A program made the position numbers and the translations under genes. This document shows positions 1-12,600 of a stretch of DNA of 64,000 nucleotides, piece after piece (the first letter of the stretch is position 1; each line of letters opens with the position of its first letter). Where the stretch lies: the NCBI GenBank assembly GCA_963920575.1, contig OY986972.1, positions 6,155,115 to 6,219,114 on the forward strand, given 5' to 3'. The stretch is from Narthecium ossifragum (lineage: Eukaryota; Streptophyta; Magnoliopsida; Dioscoreales; Nartheciaceae). The notes beneath the pieces were generated by a model. It searched no databases. It was given only the letters and a program-made list of their open reading frames with translations, and was not told the DNA's origin.

Positions 1-221
1 TATATTTATCGGTCCCAAAATACTGACAATTATATATGTATTGGCCTTTTGTGACCGATATGTTATGCGAAGTCCGGTTTCTAAAAGCCGACTATTTTGT
101 TTCGGAATTTATAATCCGAACATTTTTCTTATATTCGTTTTTTTATTGCCGACTTTTGTATCAATGTTTGGATTTTGTTAGCGGAATAATTTGTAGTTTA
201 TCGGTTTCTTGAGACCGAATT
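1..221. repeat. Array of short interrupted palindromes, about 32-bp period
   Basis: Seven imperfect hyphenated palindromes of the form TCGG-TTT-(spacer)-AAA-CCGA start near 9, 42, 73, 101, 133, 165 and 201 (clearest at 101-121 and 201-220). No protein is encoded. The layout resembles the array inside the Mutator-type element at 35421-36095, with a similar order of spacings. This is probably the cut-off end of a related element whose other half lies outside the window. Confidence 0.6.
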
Positions 222-944
222 GAGCATAATAATTGCGCTATGACAGGACTAGTCTTCCATTGGGTGTGGTGCACCTAGTAAAACGGGTGCACGTATCAAA
301 TCATGTTGTGCATATATAATCACCATTGTCACAAACATACATGACAAATATTGTTTTCACATTTTAAAGTATCATTTATTTTAAAGGCATCCTTTTCCAA
401 AACATATATGGACTCCATACCAACCAAAGAAACAAAATGGTATTTTGATAATTTCATCCTCATATCAGCCTTCTTAAAGCTTTGATGACATTCTATACAA
501 GTTATGAGGGTCGAGGGTATTTTGGTCATTTTAAACCTTTATGAGTACAATGGTCCAAGATATATGTGAAAGCATTCCTACCTGCTCTAGGGGTGTTTCG
601 GTCAAAAGACAAATGATCGATAACATGGGTATTTTGGGAATTTCCACTTAACCATTGCCAAGGGCATTAAAATAAATTAAAACATGTTCAAATATTTGAA
701 ATTTGAACAAATATGTGAAATTCGAAATTCAAATTCAAAATCAAATCCAAAATTCAAAATTGAATAGATCTCAACTCCCTAACACCCAATATCTTAACCA
801 TCCAAATCTTAACCCCTTAATCGCATTTCAAAATCAGCATCAACTACTCCCAATCCTCACCTATAAATAGTGGTAGGGATGAATCTTGAGGGACCTATCA
901 TGGCAGACACATAGGCTGGTGGAAAGAGGCTCCTTGATGGCAAA
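222..944. other. Intergenic AT-rich sequence, no gene seen
   Basis: No convincing coding sequence. The stretch 690-770 is a simple A/T-rich run built from repeated 'aaattcaaa' words. A TATA-like 'ctataaatag' at 861-870 could be a promoter relic of a retroelement or a chance match. Confidence 0.4.
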
Positions 945-949
945 TAAGG

Positions 950-1275
950 CCAAATGATTTCATTTCAAATAAGGCCCTAGCGCGCCGACTTCGTCATATG
1001 GATTGATGGCAAATGATTTCCCTCCTAACTTTTAACTGACGTCGTGGTCATTGTTAGGGTTTTTATTGCGTCCCATTTTGTATCCAGCGCAAGATCCTTT
1101 CTAGTCAAAGCCTCGCCGTGGAGGAATTTCGCACCAAGAAGGGGGCGATTAAAGGAAGACGAAGAAGGCTGTATAAGCCCTAACCCCCAATGACCACGAC
1201 AGTTAAAAGTTAAAGAGGGAAATTGGACGGTGTCGACGCACATGGTCTTATTTGAAACAAAATTCAAATCTTAAA
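950..1275. mobile_element. Foldback (long inverted repeat) MITE
   Basis: The two halves are imperfect reverse complements. The left arm carries 'tttcaaataaggcc' and 'cctaacttttaactg' followed by 'cgtggtcattg'. The right arm (about 1185-1275) carries their complements in reverse order. Arms are more than 100 bp long with a short loop and no coding capacity, typical of a foldback DNA transposon. The exact ends and target duplication were not resolved. Confidence 0.65.
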
Positions 1276-1528
1276 GTATTATTTGAAAGTTTTGAAACTA
1301 TTGAGGTTCGAATGAAACTTGACACGAACCAAGAGGTTCGAAACTGTAATTTACATCCAATCTGATTGTCATACAAAATAAGTCATAATAAAATACATGG
1401 TGTTTACCGTAACTCCATAGAAACTAACTCATGACTAGTAGTTTACGTACTACTCCACAACATTTAGGTTCACCTTGCTTGTTATTGATTGATCTCATAT
1501 ATAGGAGCATTAGTCCTCTCCAAATCTA

Positions 1529-3716
1529 CTAATTCTTAGGCCTCAAGATGATGCCTTTAATAACAAGCCCTCGCTTCCATTGCCCACCTTCGTAATCAAA
1601 CAAGGAAATCTCCATCTCTCCTGCTAGCTCTCTCTTTGCAGTAAACTCACCAACTTTCAGCTCAATCCACTGTCCTCTAGTCTTTTCCTGTAAGCGCTCC
1701 TTCACTTGATGGACACCTCCATCAGGAAACTTTAGTCTTAGGTTCACTGGATTGGACCAGCCATACGCAGGCTCCTTTATCATCACCAAGAACACAGCTT
1801 CATATGTGACCCCTGGTGTGAAGTATGATGTCTCAAATGACCCATGCACTTCCAGCCAGCAGACGTTCAGTAGCTCCGGGACTTCGATCTCCACATCGCT
1901 AACAAAGAAATAAAAGGCGAAAGGACTTGATTAAGAACAACGAAGATGAAATGGAATTGGGAAAGCCAGCATTGTTCTTGAAATTAAGTAAATTAACTAA
2001 TGGCAGGGAACTAAAGAGAGCATGCCCTGTTTCATTCATGGGAAACCATCGCCAGTATTTCTGGTCTTCGCTCCAGGTGATGGCCAAGTCCCTCGCAAAC
2101 AGCATGAAGCAGTTGTGCCTAGTTTTCTCCTCCACCCAATACTTCTGCGTGAGAGATAAAGGCACCATATATCATAGATAACGGCTATATGTCTTTTCTA
2201 TGGGGAAAATATATTGAGATGGGCTACACATTAAACTTTAAATTTTGATGAAAAAGTTCAACAGGTTTTAAACCAATGGCTTGTCTCGAGATGATGGAAC
2301 TTGATAACAATTCGGTTAAAAAACAAAACCAGTGTGGCTTATAGTTGATAGAATATTTAAAAATTAAGGAGTTACTGAATCTAACCAAAAACACAAGTCC
2401 AATTTTTTCAAATAAAATTCAATCCATATACCCACTAGTTTGAGAAAACAACAAGGAACAACCCTCCTATGGAATCGTCGTCAATCTAAGAATTCACATC
2501 TAATACGAATGCACTATCATGAATGTATTTGTGCTCTTTGCCCTCATTCTCGTCGCTCGGTGTGGATGCACATGGGGATTTAGGAAAGGAGGAGTGATGC
2601 TAATTAGGATTTAGAGAAACCTAAATAATGAAAAAATTAAAGATTTATATTTAGTGCTTGGATTGTTGAATAAAGTTTGGGTTCCGTTTTTAATTCCTAT
2701 CTATTCTCCCCCCCTATAAATCTCTCCAATATGCTATTCTATATGTGCCTTCACAAGCAAAAAAGAAAAGAAAAAAAGAAATAGAAAAGAGTATTATATC
2801 CCTCCCATAAGCCACCGAAAAAGAGAGGGGGGGGGGTGTAAATAAGGTTAAATAAAAACAAGATGACAGAGACGGCCGTACAAAGGGAGGAGAGAGGGAG
2901 ACGAGTTTGTATTTTTAACTTTATTTTTTATAGGGAAATACTAGTTGTTAAGTAAACCAGAAACCATTCCGGTTTTTCCTCGTAACACATTCTATCTTAA
3001 TATATGATCTCGAGGCGAACTAAGGTTTACAAAACTGTAAAATATTTTATACAAAATTTAAGGATTAATGTGTAGTCTATCTCAATACATTTATATGGTG
3101 CTCTATTGCATATATGAATATTAAACTCGATCGACTTTTTCCCCGATATGTCTAATTTCAGTGTCTTTAATCAAGAGCATGCAGTATATATATAAATGAA
3201 AAACAAACATGAAAACATAATCTTGTATTAAATGAGGTTCTTTTTAATTTCTTATTTCCTTAATTTCCTGGCAGCAAAAGAGCACTCTTGATTTCAAAAC
3301 TTAATTCACGTAGAAAAAGTTGGAGAGATTTCAATAACAAAACTTGCCTGCTTTCTATTCTTCAAGTAGATCCCGGAGTGGATGTTGTTCTCATGGGCAC
3401 TACTCAAGTCAGCCTCCTTGATGATCTCTTCATACTTGTGAGGAGCACTCTTGGAGGAAAACCCTTCCATTTCACGGCAACTACTACTCTCATCTGCACT
3501 CTTAGAAGCCAAGCGAGGCAACTCCTGAGGCTTATTAATGATGATCATCAGCTCTTCCTTACTGTCGTAGGAGACCATGTCTTCTTCCTTAGTGATCTCT
3601 GGTTCTTGAATTGTCTTCTTGGTGACACCAGTACTGGTTCGACCAACAGCTCCGTTAGGCCTTGAAGCCTCCGGCACAGGCATAGGACTTGCGCCGCGCG
3701 ATGATCCAGCGCCCAT
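1529..3716 (-). CDS. PP2-type phloem lectin (PP2-A-like), 3 exons
   Basis: Exons on the minus strand: 3716-3348, 2144-2026 and 1898-1529; 858 nt, 285 aa. Residues 1-123 are a variable, Ser/Pro/Glu/Lys-rich leader beginning MGAGSSRG. The rest is the phloem protein 2 lectin domain, with family hallmarks such as NCFMLFARDLAITW (exon 2) and VEIEVPELLNVCWLEVHG (exon 3), ending in the usual GLVIKGIILRPKN. PP2 proteins are carbohydrate-binding lectins, many of them in companion cells and sieve elements, and some act in defence. No F-box is visible, so the A type fits better than the B type. Phases agree only if both introns use GC donors: intron 1 has the good GC consensus CAG|GCAAGT, and intron 2 has GG|GCATGC. 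The start was chosen at the first Met giving the conserved leader. An upstream in-frame Met lies 8 codons earlier. The 1203-bp first intron (2145-3347) holds no other gene. Confidence 0.9.
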
Positions 3717-3740
3717 GGTCGGTCGTCTTCTTAACACCAC

Positions 3741-4737
3741 TCAAGAAGAGGAAGAAGATGCCATCACTTGGTATACATTTAAATGCTGGAGTTTAGTGAG
3801 TCGGGATGGAAAAGAAAGGTACCATCTTGATCAACAAAGGTCAAGATAATTTAGCATATAAAAAGCAAAAAGGATCACCTATTGCAAGCATCTGCCTGAT
3901 CAAGTTGTCACAAAAAAGTAGCGGATAGGGGAGAAAGGACATTGAGCTTGAAGAACTTTCTTTTTATTTCTTTGTTCTTTGTGAAGAATTTATTCCATCT
4001 TTATCTCAAAAGCAGTACGTATCTATTCCATAAATTGAAATGCTTCTCTATCTTTGTTGAACTTATATACCACTAAAAGTTGAGCTGACTACAGTTAAAG
4101 TGATCCTAGCCATTGTTGGCTCAACTCATCCAACAAATTAAAAAGACTACAATCATGGGTATACAAAACATTTATCCTTTTTCCAATACTTGGGTATTTT
4201 AACTTTGGCTTTAACACTGACCGGAAGCTTCTAAACCTGAGTGGTGTCTTGAGAGATGTAAAGCAGTTGGTGACGGGAATATGCCTAGTCGTCACAATCC
4301 AACTCAAACTAAAATCTAGTGATATTAATTTTGCTTTTATTTATGTAATCATCAACTTCCTCCGTTGAATACATATCTTATACCCAATATAATGATATCA
4401 AGCTCGGCTTGAATTCAATTTTGAGCCGAACAAAATCTTTCTCTTTCACTCAACCCCTCCTAAACAAAATTCCTTGCTCCGCCCTTTTTCGACATGCCTC
4501 TGTTCAAACTGTGACCGAAAGAGTTTGAACTATCATTCTTTGATATATAAAATAGGAAATTAGCTTTTGATACCCTATATTTTCAAACTTTTACAATCTG
4601 GTACCATCTAGTTAGAAAATGTAACTTTAGTACCCTGCGATTTTCTAACCGGGACAAATCTCAGACGGTGTCAGTCTCCGTTCACAGAAAACCGCTCATG
4701 TACATAGTATTTACACGTGACGGCACGTGATGAGGGG
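3741..4737. other. PP2 upstream region, no gene seen
   Basis: Sequence upstream of the minus-strand PP2 gene. No reading frame with family character was recognised. A TATA-like 'atttaaatg' at 3777-3785 lies about 60 bp beyond the PP2 start and could serve as its promoter. Confidence 0.35.
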
Positions 4738-4790
4738 AGAGAGAGAACTAGAGAGAGAGAGAGAGAGAGAGAACTAGAGAGAGAGGCAGA
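4738..4790. repeat. (AG)n microsatellite
   Basis: Two runs of AG dinucleotides interrupted by 'aacta'; simple repeat. Confidence 0.9.
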
Positions 4791-5069
4791 GGTGGTGCTT
4801 GCCGGCCGTTCATCCGTCCACTTATCCCGGTGACAGCGGCGTCAGCAGCGGAGTAGGAGCACTGGAAGAGGGTGTTGAGGGAGCTGAACTCGCTCATCTC
4901 TGGCGGGATGGTGGCGCCGGACCACGCGGTGGAGAAGGAGGTGACCGACACGGAGTGGTTCTTCCTGGTTCGTGAATGGCGCCAGACCCAGTCGTTCGTG
5001 AACAACGCCGGGGGTGCCCGAGCTTGGATCCATAGATCTCATCTTCCAAAACTTCGAGATCATGATTCT

Positions 5070-5552
5070 TCCACTCCCCGGTGAGTCCCCTCGCTCGCTC
5101 CTTCACTGCCGGCGTCACCAACAATTTCTTCGGGCCCAGCTCTGGATTCACCAACACCGATCCCAGAAACCCTGGGCATGCATGCTGGTGCAGAAAAGCT
5201 CGGATCTTGGCGAGGAGATCAGCATCGGAGGGCGGTGAGGAAGGGGAGGAGTGGAACTCGAGGGCATTGCGGCGGAGAGTCGAACCTTTGAAATGACGAC
5301 ATCGACGGAAGCATCGATGGAGAGCTCACGGTGCTGGATGGAGGCGAGGGTGCTCTCGGTGGAGAGTTGGAGGACATCGCGCCGGGAACGAAGGGAGTCC
5401 AAGCGGCCCTGGAGGCCCTTCTCGAGAGTGGGGAAGTGGTATATGAGCTCGCGCCAAAGCACCGTGTAGCTCGTGATCAGCTCCCACTGCCGCTAGAGCT
5501 CCGCGAAGCTATCCCGCACCGTCTCCTCAGACGAGGCCACCGTCGCCGCCAT
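5070..5552 (-). pseudogene. FRIGIDA-like (FRL) pseudogene, N-terminal part
   Basis: Reading the minus strand from the ATG at 5552 gives MAATVASSEETVRDSFAEL, an in-frame TAG, then RQWELITSYTVLWRELIYHF and a coiled-coil segment with LEKGLQGRLDSL and HRELSIDASVDVVISKV. This is the order found at the start of FRIGIDA-like proteins, nuclear coiled-coil proteins of the FRIGIDA family (some FRLs promote FLC expression in Arabidopsis). After a frame change the FRL core continues with NPELGPKKLLVTPAVKERAR (about 5150-5090). The premature stop, at least one frameshift and the apparent loss of much of the middle and the whole C-terminal half make this a dead copy. Sequence from about 4800 to 5070 shows no recognisable FRL continuation. 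Confidence 0.72.
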
Positions 5553-5699
5553 GGACGCCACCGTAGCCTTCACCGAGGAGAGAGATCGCCTCTACGACCT
5601 CGATCCAAAAACCCAAACACCATCTAAAAGCTCATGATCAGCTCGCGCTGTCGCTCGAGCTCCGTGAAGCTATTCCGCACCGCCATCGACGGGGTTCGC

Positions 5700-7345
5700 C
5701 GGAGCTAGTGGTGAGTCCAAGTCGAATCTACAGGGAATGCGTATGGAAACAATTAAACTACTGGGCCTAATCTAAGTGTTCTTACAAGGATAATAAAATA
5801 AATGGTTTTTGCGTTTTATGATATGGAAACTAAGAAAGCATGTAAATGATTCAATGGATAAAAAGATGTCATAGGGAATTCCAATTCGGATTAGACTCAA
5901 CCGTAGCTTTCTAATGGATCGGGATGTGCAATTTTATCGAGTCACTACAATGGCCACTAACTTATGACTAACAAAGGTCGTCGCTAACGAATAGCGGGGT
6001 AAGGACTATCCATCGTAAAAGGTGTATGGTAGAAAGTCGAAGATATAGGGATTAGCTTCAATCATCGCTAACAAGAAGTCAGGTTAGGAACATCTCATCG
6101 CAGGGAATTGGGTTGTATGGAAAATGGTAATGGATTGGGGTGGTTCTAGCACCTCGAATCCAAAATACTACAAAAGATAGGATAGATGTTAGGGTAGATG
6201 TGGATTGGAGTGGTTATAGCACAACCAAGTCCCTAACCTACAGCCAAGACTCCTTTCAACACAAGTGGTCATGGTTCTAGCACAATCTACTTATTGGGGA
6301 ATATCAACAAACATCTATTGGGCACAAGGTTCTAGCTTATGCAAACCAAGGAATTTATTCATCCAACATTAGAATCCAACTACAAAGATGGAAAAGTAAG
6401 CATAGATCCATACAACTATTGTCTCAATAGAGATTACAACATCTAAATCTAAAGAAAACTACAAATAAAATCTAAAATATCATGGTATTCCAATAGGATA
6501 GGAGGATAGCTACTAATCTTCAAGGTTGGAGATGTGGAGAAGAGTTGGATCATCATTCTCTTTTTCAATCCCTTCCCTTGGAGGTGAGAGCTCTCCTCTT
6601 TTCCAATCTAGGGTTGCCCCTTTCCTTCGCCTCCAACCATCCAAGAGAATCCCCCAAATGAGAGCCCTAAGTCTTCTATTTATATCTCCAAAGTTTCTCT
6701 CATTTGGATTAGATCTGGGTCCTTCATTTTGCATATATGGCAAGGAAAGATCGATCTTCATAGAGGAGAAGATCGGTCTTTTATTCTGTATAGTTGGATG
6801 TGTCCTGGAAAAAATCGATCTCTTAAAATAGAAAATCGATCTTTTGTACAATAGCTCTCTATCATAGCAAAAATCGATCTTCTTATGACAGAAGATCTTC
6901 TTATGATAGAAGATCAATTTTCTTTTTCTGGGTTACAACAAAGATGAATATTTTTGTGCAGGAAGATGAATCTTCTTTTTCTGGGTTACAACAAAGATGG
7001 ATCTTTTTGTGTAGGAAGATGGATCTTTGTTCCTGTGTCTTGTTCTCTTGCCATGGCTTTATAAAGATCGATAAGAGATCGATCTCTTTAGTACTGAAAG
7101 TGCCCAATTGACTTCTTTTAGGTTCAAAATCGATGCAATTCCCTTTGTAGGCTTTTATAATTGAAATACCATAACATTTATTAGTAATAATTTGCTCTCT
7201 TGCCATGGCTTTATAAAGATCGATAAGAGATCGATTTCTTTAGTACTAAAAGTGTCAAATTGACTTCTTTTAGTTTCAAATCGATACAATTCCCTCTGTA
7301 GGCTTTTATAACTGAAATACCATAACATTTATTAGTAATAATTTA
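5700..7345 (-). mobile_element. LTR-retroelement-like remnant with GATC-motif cluster
   Basis: No protein domain was recognised, but on the minus strand the layout resembles an LTR. A TATAAATA box at 6684-6677 is preceded (6749-7085) by a cluster of GATCGATC-type octamers. These sit in pairs: 6749/6771, 6813/6834, 6872/6894, then degenerate 6943/6965 and 6996/7018. The outer limits are unresolved. Candidate LTR starts on the minus strand (TGTTATGG) are at 7170 and, in a duplicated copy, at about 7322. Confidence 0.45.
7041..7344. repeat. Direct tandem duplication, 152-bp unit
   Basis: Unit 1 (7041-7192) and unit 2 (7193-7344) share nearly the whole sequence, including 'ttgccatggctttataaag' and 'accataacatttattag', with few substitutions and small gaps. 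Confidence 0.85.
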
Positions 7346-7439
7346 CTTAAAGATTAATATAGATAAATTAAGGAATTAATTCGTGTACTTTCCTGGTCTA
7401 TCGGTGGGATCCTTATGGTCCTTTAAATAGAGTACCCTG

Positions 7440-8508
7440 CATGTTGGTTGCTGACGAAGGTTTAGAAGATCTTGAGGTTAGTGAACTTTTGCTTCCTGAT
7501 GGACGGTGGGATATGCTGGGTCTTTCTATACTTTTTCATTCTTCTTCCCAGTTCGACAAGATTGTGGTGTGGTGAAGCCAAAATGGCAGTGGGATAAGGC
7601 TGGGGTTATTATTGCGCATTCTTGCTATAAATTTTTGGAAGCGCAGCGCTATCGATTAGTAGATGAGGAGGATGTTAGGTTTTGGTGGTTGGTTAGTTCC
7701 TGCCGGCCCTCGTGTTCGATTTTTTCTGTGGAAGCTTGCTCATGGCAAGACTGCTGCTACGTGAAGCAAGCTTTCAGATCTATGCTTGACCAGTGATAAG
7801 TTGTGCCCAACATGTGGTCGTGAGAATGAGGATGTGGAGCACTTGTTCTTTGTACGCAGTGTTTCTAGGGGTGTGGTGTCTTGCGGGGCTTTCAAGGGTT
7901 GCCTGATCAGATGTCTCTTTCACTCTGTTTTGATACTTTGTGCAAGTCACGTAGAGAGGAGGCTAGTAGGAGATTGAGGTATGGAGGACATGGTACAGTC
8001 CATTAGATGGCAGGTTCAAGAATTTTTTTTCTGATTCATGATGGGGAAGGTATGAGGTGCCAAACTGATGCCTCATCTGGTAGTAGTAGCAGTAGTCAAT
8101 TGGCTTGGCTGGGCTGGGAGTGGTATGCATTGACTCAGAAGGTGTTGTACTTCTCTGGGATGACTACTCATCAACGATACAGGCTGCTTCAATAGTGCAT
8201 GCAGAGCTATTAGCTATTTTGAGGGCAAAGGCCCATGGATTGATCAGTGTGTTGACACGTTATGCAAGATCTGGTCTTTGGCGAAGGAGTTTGTGAGTCT
8301 TCAGGTGGTGCATATATTTAATGGCTTGGTGGATGATGTAGCACGCCGGGCACGATGTTTGTCTGTATTCTTTTCTGAGGGAGGAGCCTCCGCTAGTGTT
8401 TTTGAGGAGGAGGTTGGCCTCTTTGACCCTTGTAGTTTTTAGTTTTCTCATAAGATTGGAACGGCGTAGGCTGGAATAAAATAGCTACGACTTAATTCGT
8501 TAAAAATA
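7440..8508 (+). pseudogene. LINE ORF2 3' fragment (zf-RVT and RNase H), degenerate
   Basis: Shifted reading frames carry the C-terminal landmarks of plant non-LTR retrotransposon ORF2. These are a GRWDM-like lead (about 7503), the zinc-binding reverse-transcriptase segment with GPRVRFFLWKLAHGKTA (about 7705-7755) and CPTCGRENEDVEHLFF (7804-7851), then an RNase H-like end (8105-8450) with VHAELLAILRAKAHGL. Several frameshifts and stops disrupt the frame. The element is 5' truncated, and the sequence ends in an A-rich tail near 8505, as expected for a LINE insertion. Confidence 0.8.
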
Positions 8509-9629
8509 AAGTCCCTAACTGGTCGACTCAGGTCGAGTTCACTGGACCAATTGGGCTGAGTCAGCTTGACGTTTCAACTTCCTAGTCGGTTACAGAAAAG
8601 TTGGTTGAGTCTAAATGACTCATTTAATCACAATAAACGGGCTAAGTCAGTTATGACTATTGGGCTACCCATCAGCTTGAACATGTGTTATATTGTTTCT
8701 CGATATTTTGATATTTTATAAAAAAAATAATGCAAATTATAAAATAATTTTTTAAAATATAATATATCAATAATATTTTCTTCCTTTGTTTTTATAAGTA
8801 ATGTCTTATGGATTGTAATGTCAGATGTTTTAAACTTTAAAATTTCAGTAACACATAGATCAATATAGAGAATCTTTTAGGTGAATAAGGTTAATAAAGA
8901 TAATTCTTTATATTGCATAAGGAAATCACTAAACACCATAATTAGGAACAAGCATACGAAATCTGTTTATAATGCTCAACTATGTCTTCGCCAATCACTC
9001 CGGACACGTTAGGGGTTCTGGAGCCGCCGAAGTCCAGGGTGGTTTCCTATAGTCACGCAATTGCGACCATCCTGCTAGGCGGCTGCTGTCAAAGCACGTC
9101 AGCCCGGTGGGCCGATAGCATATCATTATTCACAATAATATATAAATAAACACAAGCACGCCAGCTGCTCTGCTTACCCCTCACTGTCCGTCTCAGTCAA
9201 ATAATTACGGTTCAAATCTCTAATCCGCCAGTGCTTATCAATTACCACTGCAGCAAACGGTTCGCGCCTCCTCTCAAGTGTCGACCGTTGAGCGGTTCAA
9301 ACGGTCTAAAATTTAAAAAAAAACTCCCACCAATGTAAGACCTTCTTCGACCTTGTCAGCAAATTTTGTTGCCTTCTGGGAGTGGACCTTCTTCCACCTC
9401 CTCCTCCTCATTCGGCGTGGACGCGGCCAGGACCAACACGGGCATCGGGGGTGATCGGCGATCGGCGATCGGCGATCGGCTATCGGCTATCGGCTACGGC
9501 AATCTCGTCGCTTTTCCCGGATTCCTTAGCTGATCCGGCGTTGGACGTCATGGTCTGTGCGTGTAGATGACATCGGTGGATGTAGGACCGCGAGGATGTT
9601 GTGGCGCTGCGGGGCTTGTGGGTAGGAGG
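8509..9629. promoter_or_regulatory. SYMRK upstream and promoter region
   Basis: No gene was found. The first half is AT-rich (8680-8800). From about 9000 the sequence becomes GC-richer toward the SYMRK start. No unambiguous TATA box was identified. A heptamer repeat (GATCGGC/TATCGGC, seven units, 9453-9500) sits 130-180 bp before the start codon, probably in the 5' leader. Confidence 0.45.
9453..9500. repeat. Heptamer minisatellite (GATCGGC)4(TATCGGC)2
   Basis: Four tandem GATCGGC units followed by two TATCGGC and a partial unit, located in the probable 5' untranslated region of SYMRK. Confidence 0.85.
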
Positions 9630-12600
9630 ATGGGCGTTGGGGTTGCCTGTCTTGTGTTCTTGATAATCCTCCAGAGAACATCCGCGCAGCCAGGTGCGAT
9701 CATCTTTGACTCTTTGTTTATGATGGGATTGGGTTCTTGTTTCCAAAACTATATTTGGACTACAAAAAGCTATAATTTTGATTTGAGTCTTTTCTTAATT
9801 CTACCTTTGTGGATTTGCCAATTGATCGATTTGGCTAGGATAGTGATTGGAATCTACAGGGCGAATTCTTGTAAACGTGTGCAGTTAATGGAACATACCA
9901 ATTCATTATTCCAGAACCGTAAAGAGGAAAAGTAAATTTCTCAAGAAATCCCTAGGATAGTGAACATGGATTTTCTAGATCCTTTCGAGAATCATATCTT
10001 TGGTTTTAAAATTGGGTACTGTGCGAGTACAAGGCTCTTGATTTTGATATGAGAAATGCAGACAATGGTGCTTTGAAAAGGTTTAGATGATTAGATTGTG
10101 ACTTAGTTGGACTCCACAAGACATGAACCTCATGCAACTTGTTTTCCTAGGAGGCTTGGGCTAAACTTAAAGTCTGTGTGGCTGTTGACCTCTGCAGGAG
10201 AAGTTTAGAACAAATTAATGGCCTTTTACTGAAACCATCGTATCGTATAGCAATATTGGTAGGTGATAATGCTTGTTATTCAATCCCTTGCTTTACGACC
10301 AACCAGGGTGTGTGATTGCTGGTCATATCAAGAGGAATTAAGTCACAGTTTAATTTTGATTCAACTCGAGTTGATTGTGCTCTACTTTTGGAATTGATGC
10401 CATGTGCAAAATCTATCATGGGAATTATAAGTAAGTGGACATCGGGCAAGTTGCTTTTGAAGAATTCTTGTCTGACCAATCAACATTCATTAAATGAGGT
10501 TTGCTTGATTGACAATTGTTTAAATCTTGTTTTGTTTACTTTTACATCTTTGGATGATATCAGATGATGGAGGAACAATATCAAATTTACATCTTCTCAA
10601 AATTTCGACATAATTTCTGCATAAGGTTAACAATTCTCTTCTGAAAGTTGTACAAGAATCATTGATCAAGTTGATGGTGGTTCTATAATGATCATAAGTT
10701 CTTCTACTCTATAACCATCTAAATCTACAATTCGACCTCTGAAAATATGCATGCACATTCTCATACCTGATCCAAAATTAGTAGTTTATTGCTGTTATTA
10801 TAGTGGCCATGGATTATTCTTTTTGATGGTGTTATAAACTTATAGCCAAAGCATTTAAATACTTAAAAATGTCCATGAAAGATTCGCATTAAGTGTGGTT
10901 CAACAAGTAGGTTCTTTCATTTTCAAAATATTCTAGGCCACTTTTGGATGAAATATGACACATAGACTTAGCCATGAGTTCATGACCAAACCTAGATATG
11001 TTCAACATCTCAAGTTGACTCCAATCCAAGCGTCATCCTGGTCATGGATAGATCACCCAGGTTTGGGTCCATAAGTAGTGACAATCACCCTATGAAGACT
11101 CGCTTTCGCTACGGCTCCGGTGGGTTCCCTTAACCAAGCTACTGCCTATCAGTCGCCGGCTCATTCTTCAACAGGCACGCCGTCAGAGATCACATTCCCC
11201 TCCCACTGCTTGGGACCTCACGGTTTCATGTTCTATTTCACTCCCTGATGGGGGTTCTATTCACCTTTCCCTCACGGTACTACTTCGCTATCGGTCACCC
11301 AGGAGTATTTAGCCTTGCAAGGTGGTCCTTGCTGATTCACACGGGATTCCATGTGCCCCATGCTACTCGGGTTAGAGCATAAGCTAGTGATGCTTTCGGC
11401 TACTGGACTCTCGCCATCTAGGGTGCAGCACTCCACCGCTTTGCCTAGCAGCACGACGCTTGTATTGCTCTCCCACAACCCCGTTTTCACGGTTTAGGCT
11501 GCTCCCATTTCGCTCACCGCTATGAAGACATTGCATTTGTAAAAAAACTCATACCAATCCATGGAAGGATGATTCCAATTTGGATGAAAAGGGTTTGTCG
11601 ATGGAGTTAACCATTTGGATAATATATCCAAATCCATTTTTCCTTGATCAAAAGGAATTCCTATTGATCAAGATCTGATTTGTTGCCATTATCTTTTCCA
11701 AACTCTGTGCTTGTGACACTAATTCCATCTCATTCGCTATAGCAAAATTTCACTCTCAACCACTCTCTTGTTTTTCCTATTTGCCTAACTATAAGCAAGA
11801 ATGAAATCTCCCTTTGTTTGTCTTGTAGTCAACCCTTCAAAGCTATTTCTTTGGCTGCTTTTGTGTTAATTTGTTATACTCAAACGTAGATCATGATCCC
11901 TTTGTTTGTCTTGTAGTCAACCCTTCAAAGCTATTTCTTTGGCTGCTTTTGTGTTAATTTGTTATACTCGAACGTAGATCATGATCTTTAGCTATCAAGT
12001 AGCTTTTGATGTGGTCATAAAATAACGATAGCTTTTCCAATCTCCCATCATATAACTGCCCTATGTGCTGCTCAGCGTGTGCCTTGCTGGTAATCCATTG
12101 GCACAGTACATCTATTTGGCATGGTCCTTGTGCCGAGTGTTTTTCCCATCCTCTTCAAGCTGCGTGCCATCGGCATGGGGTCTTGCCTAGTCTTGGAATG
12201 TACAACCTTTTTTTTATGTGATATCCTTACCCATGTTACCCCCCTGTCGCAAATCACCATTTTGGTATTCATAAATTAAGAGCCTTCATAGTATGATATT
12301 TTACGAGCATATACTATGTTAAATGAAAAGATGCCTATATTTCAAACTCAACCATTATAGTGAACATTTCGACAATGAGAAAACACAAGGACTTCATGCT
12401 TTTATCGGAATGAATCATTATGTAGTGGATATATAATAAGCCTATCATATCTGAAACTCAATAAAGAATTGAAAGATTTTGAATCTAAAAACTGAACCAC
12501 ATTTTGGTTAGTGAAAATTAAAATGTGTTTTACTTGCTCACCACCTTACTTAAGGCGAAGACGCGATTTGAGCTTGGGCTGATGATCAAGTAAATAATAA

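Noticed and set aside
9567..9629. Upstream in-frame ATG as the SYMRK start
   Set aside because: It would place 21 non-hydrophobic residues before a good signal peptide; the ATG at 9630 gives a standard secretory start. It cannot be excluded without transcript data.
11272..11490. Open frame of 72 codons on the minus strand
   Set aside because: It lies entirely within the chloroplast 23S rDNA insertion, which is not protein-coding.
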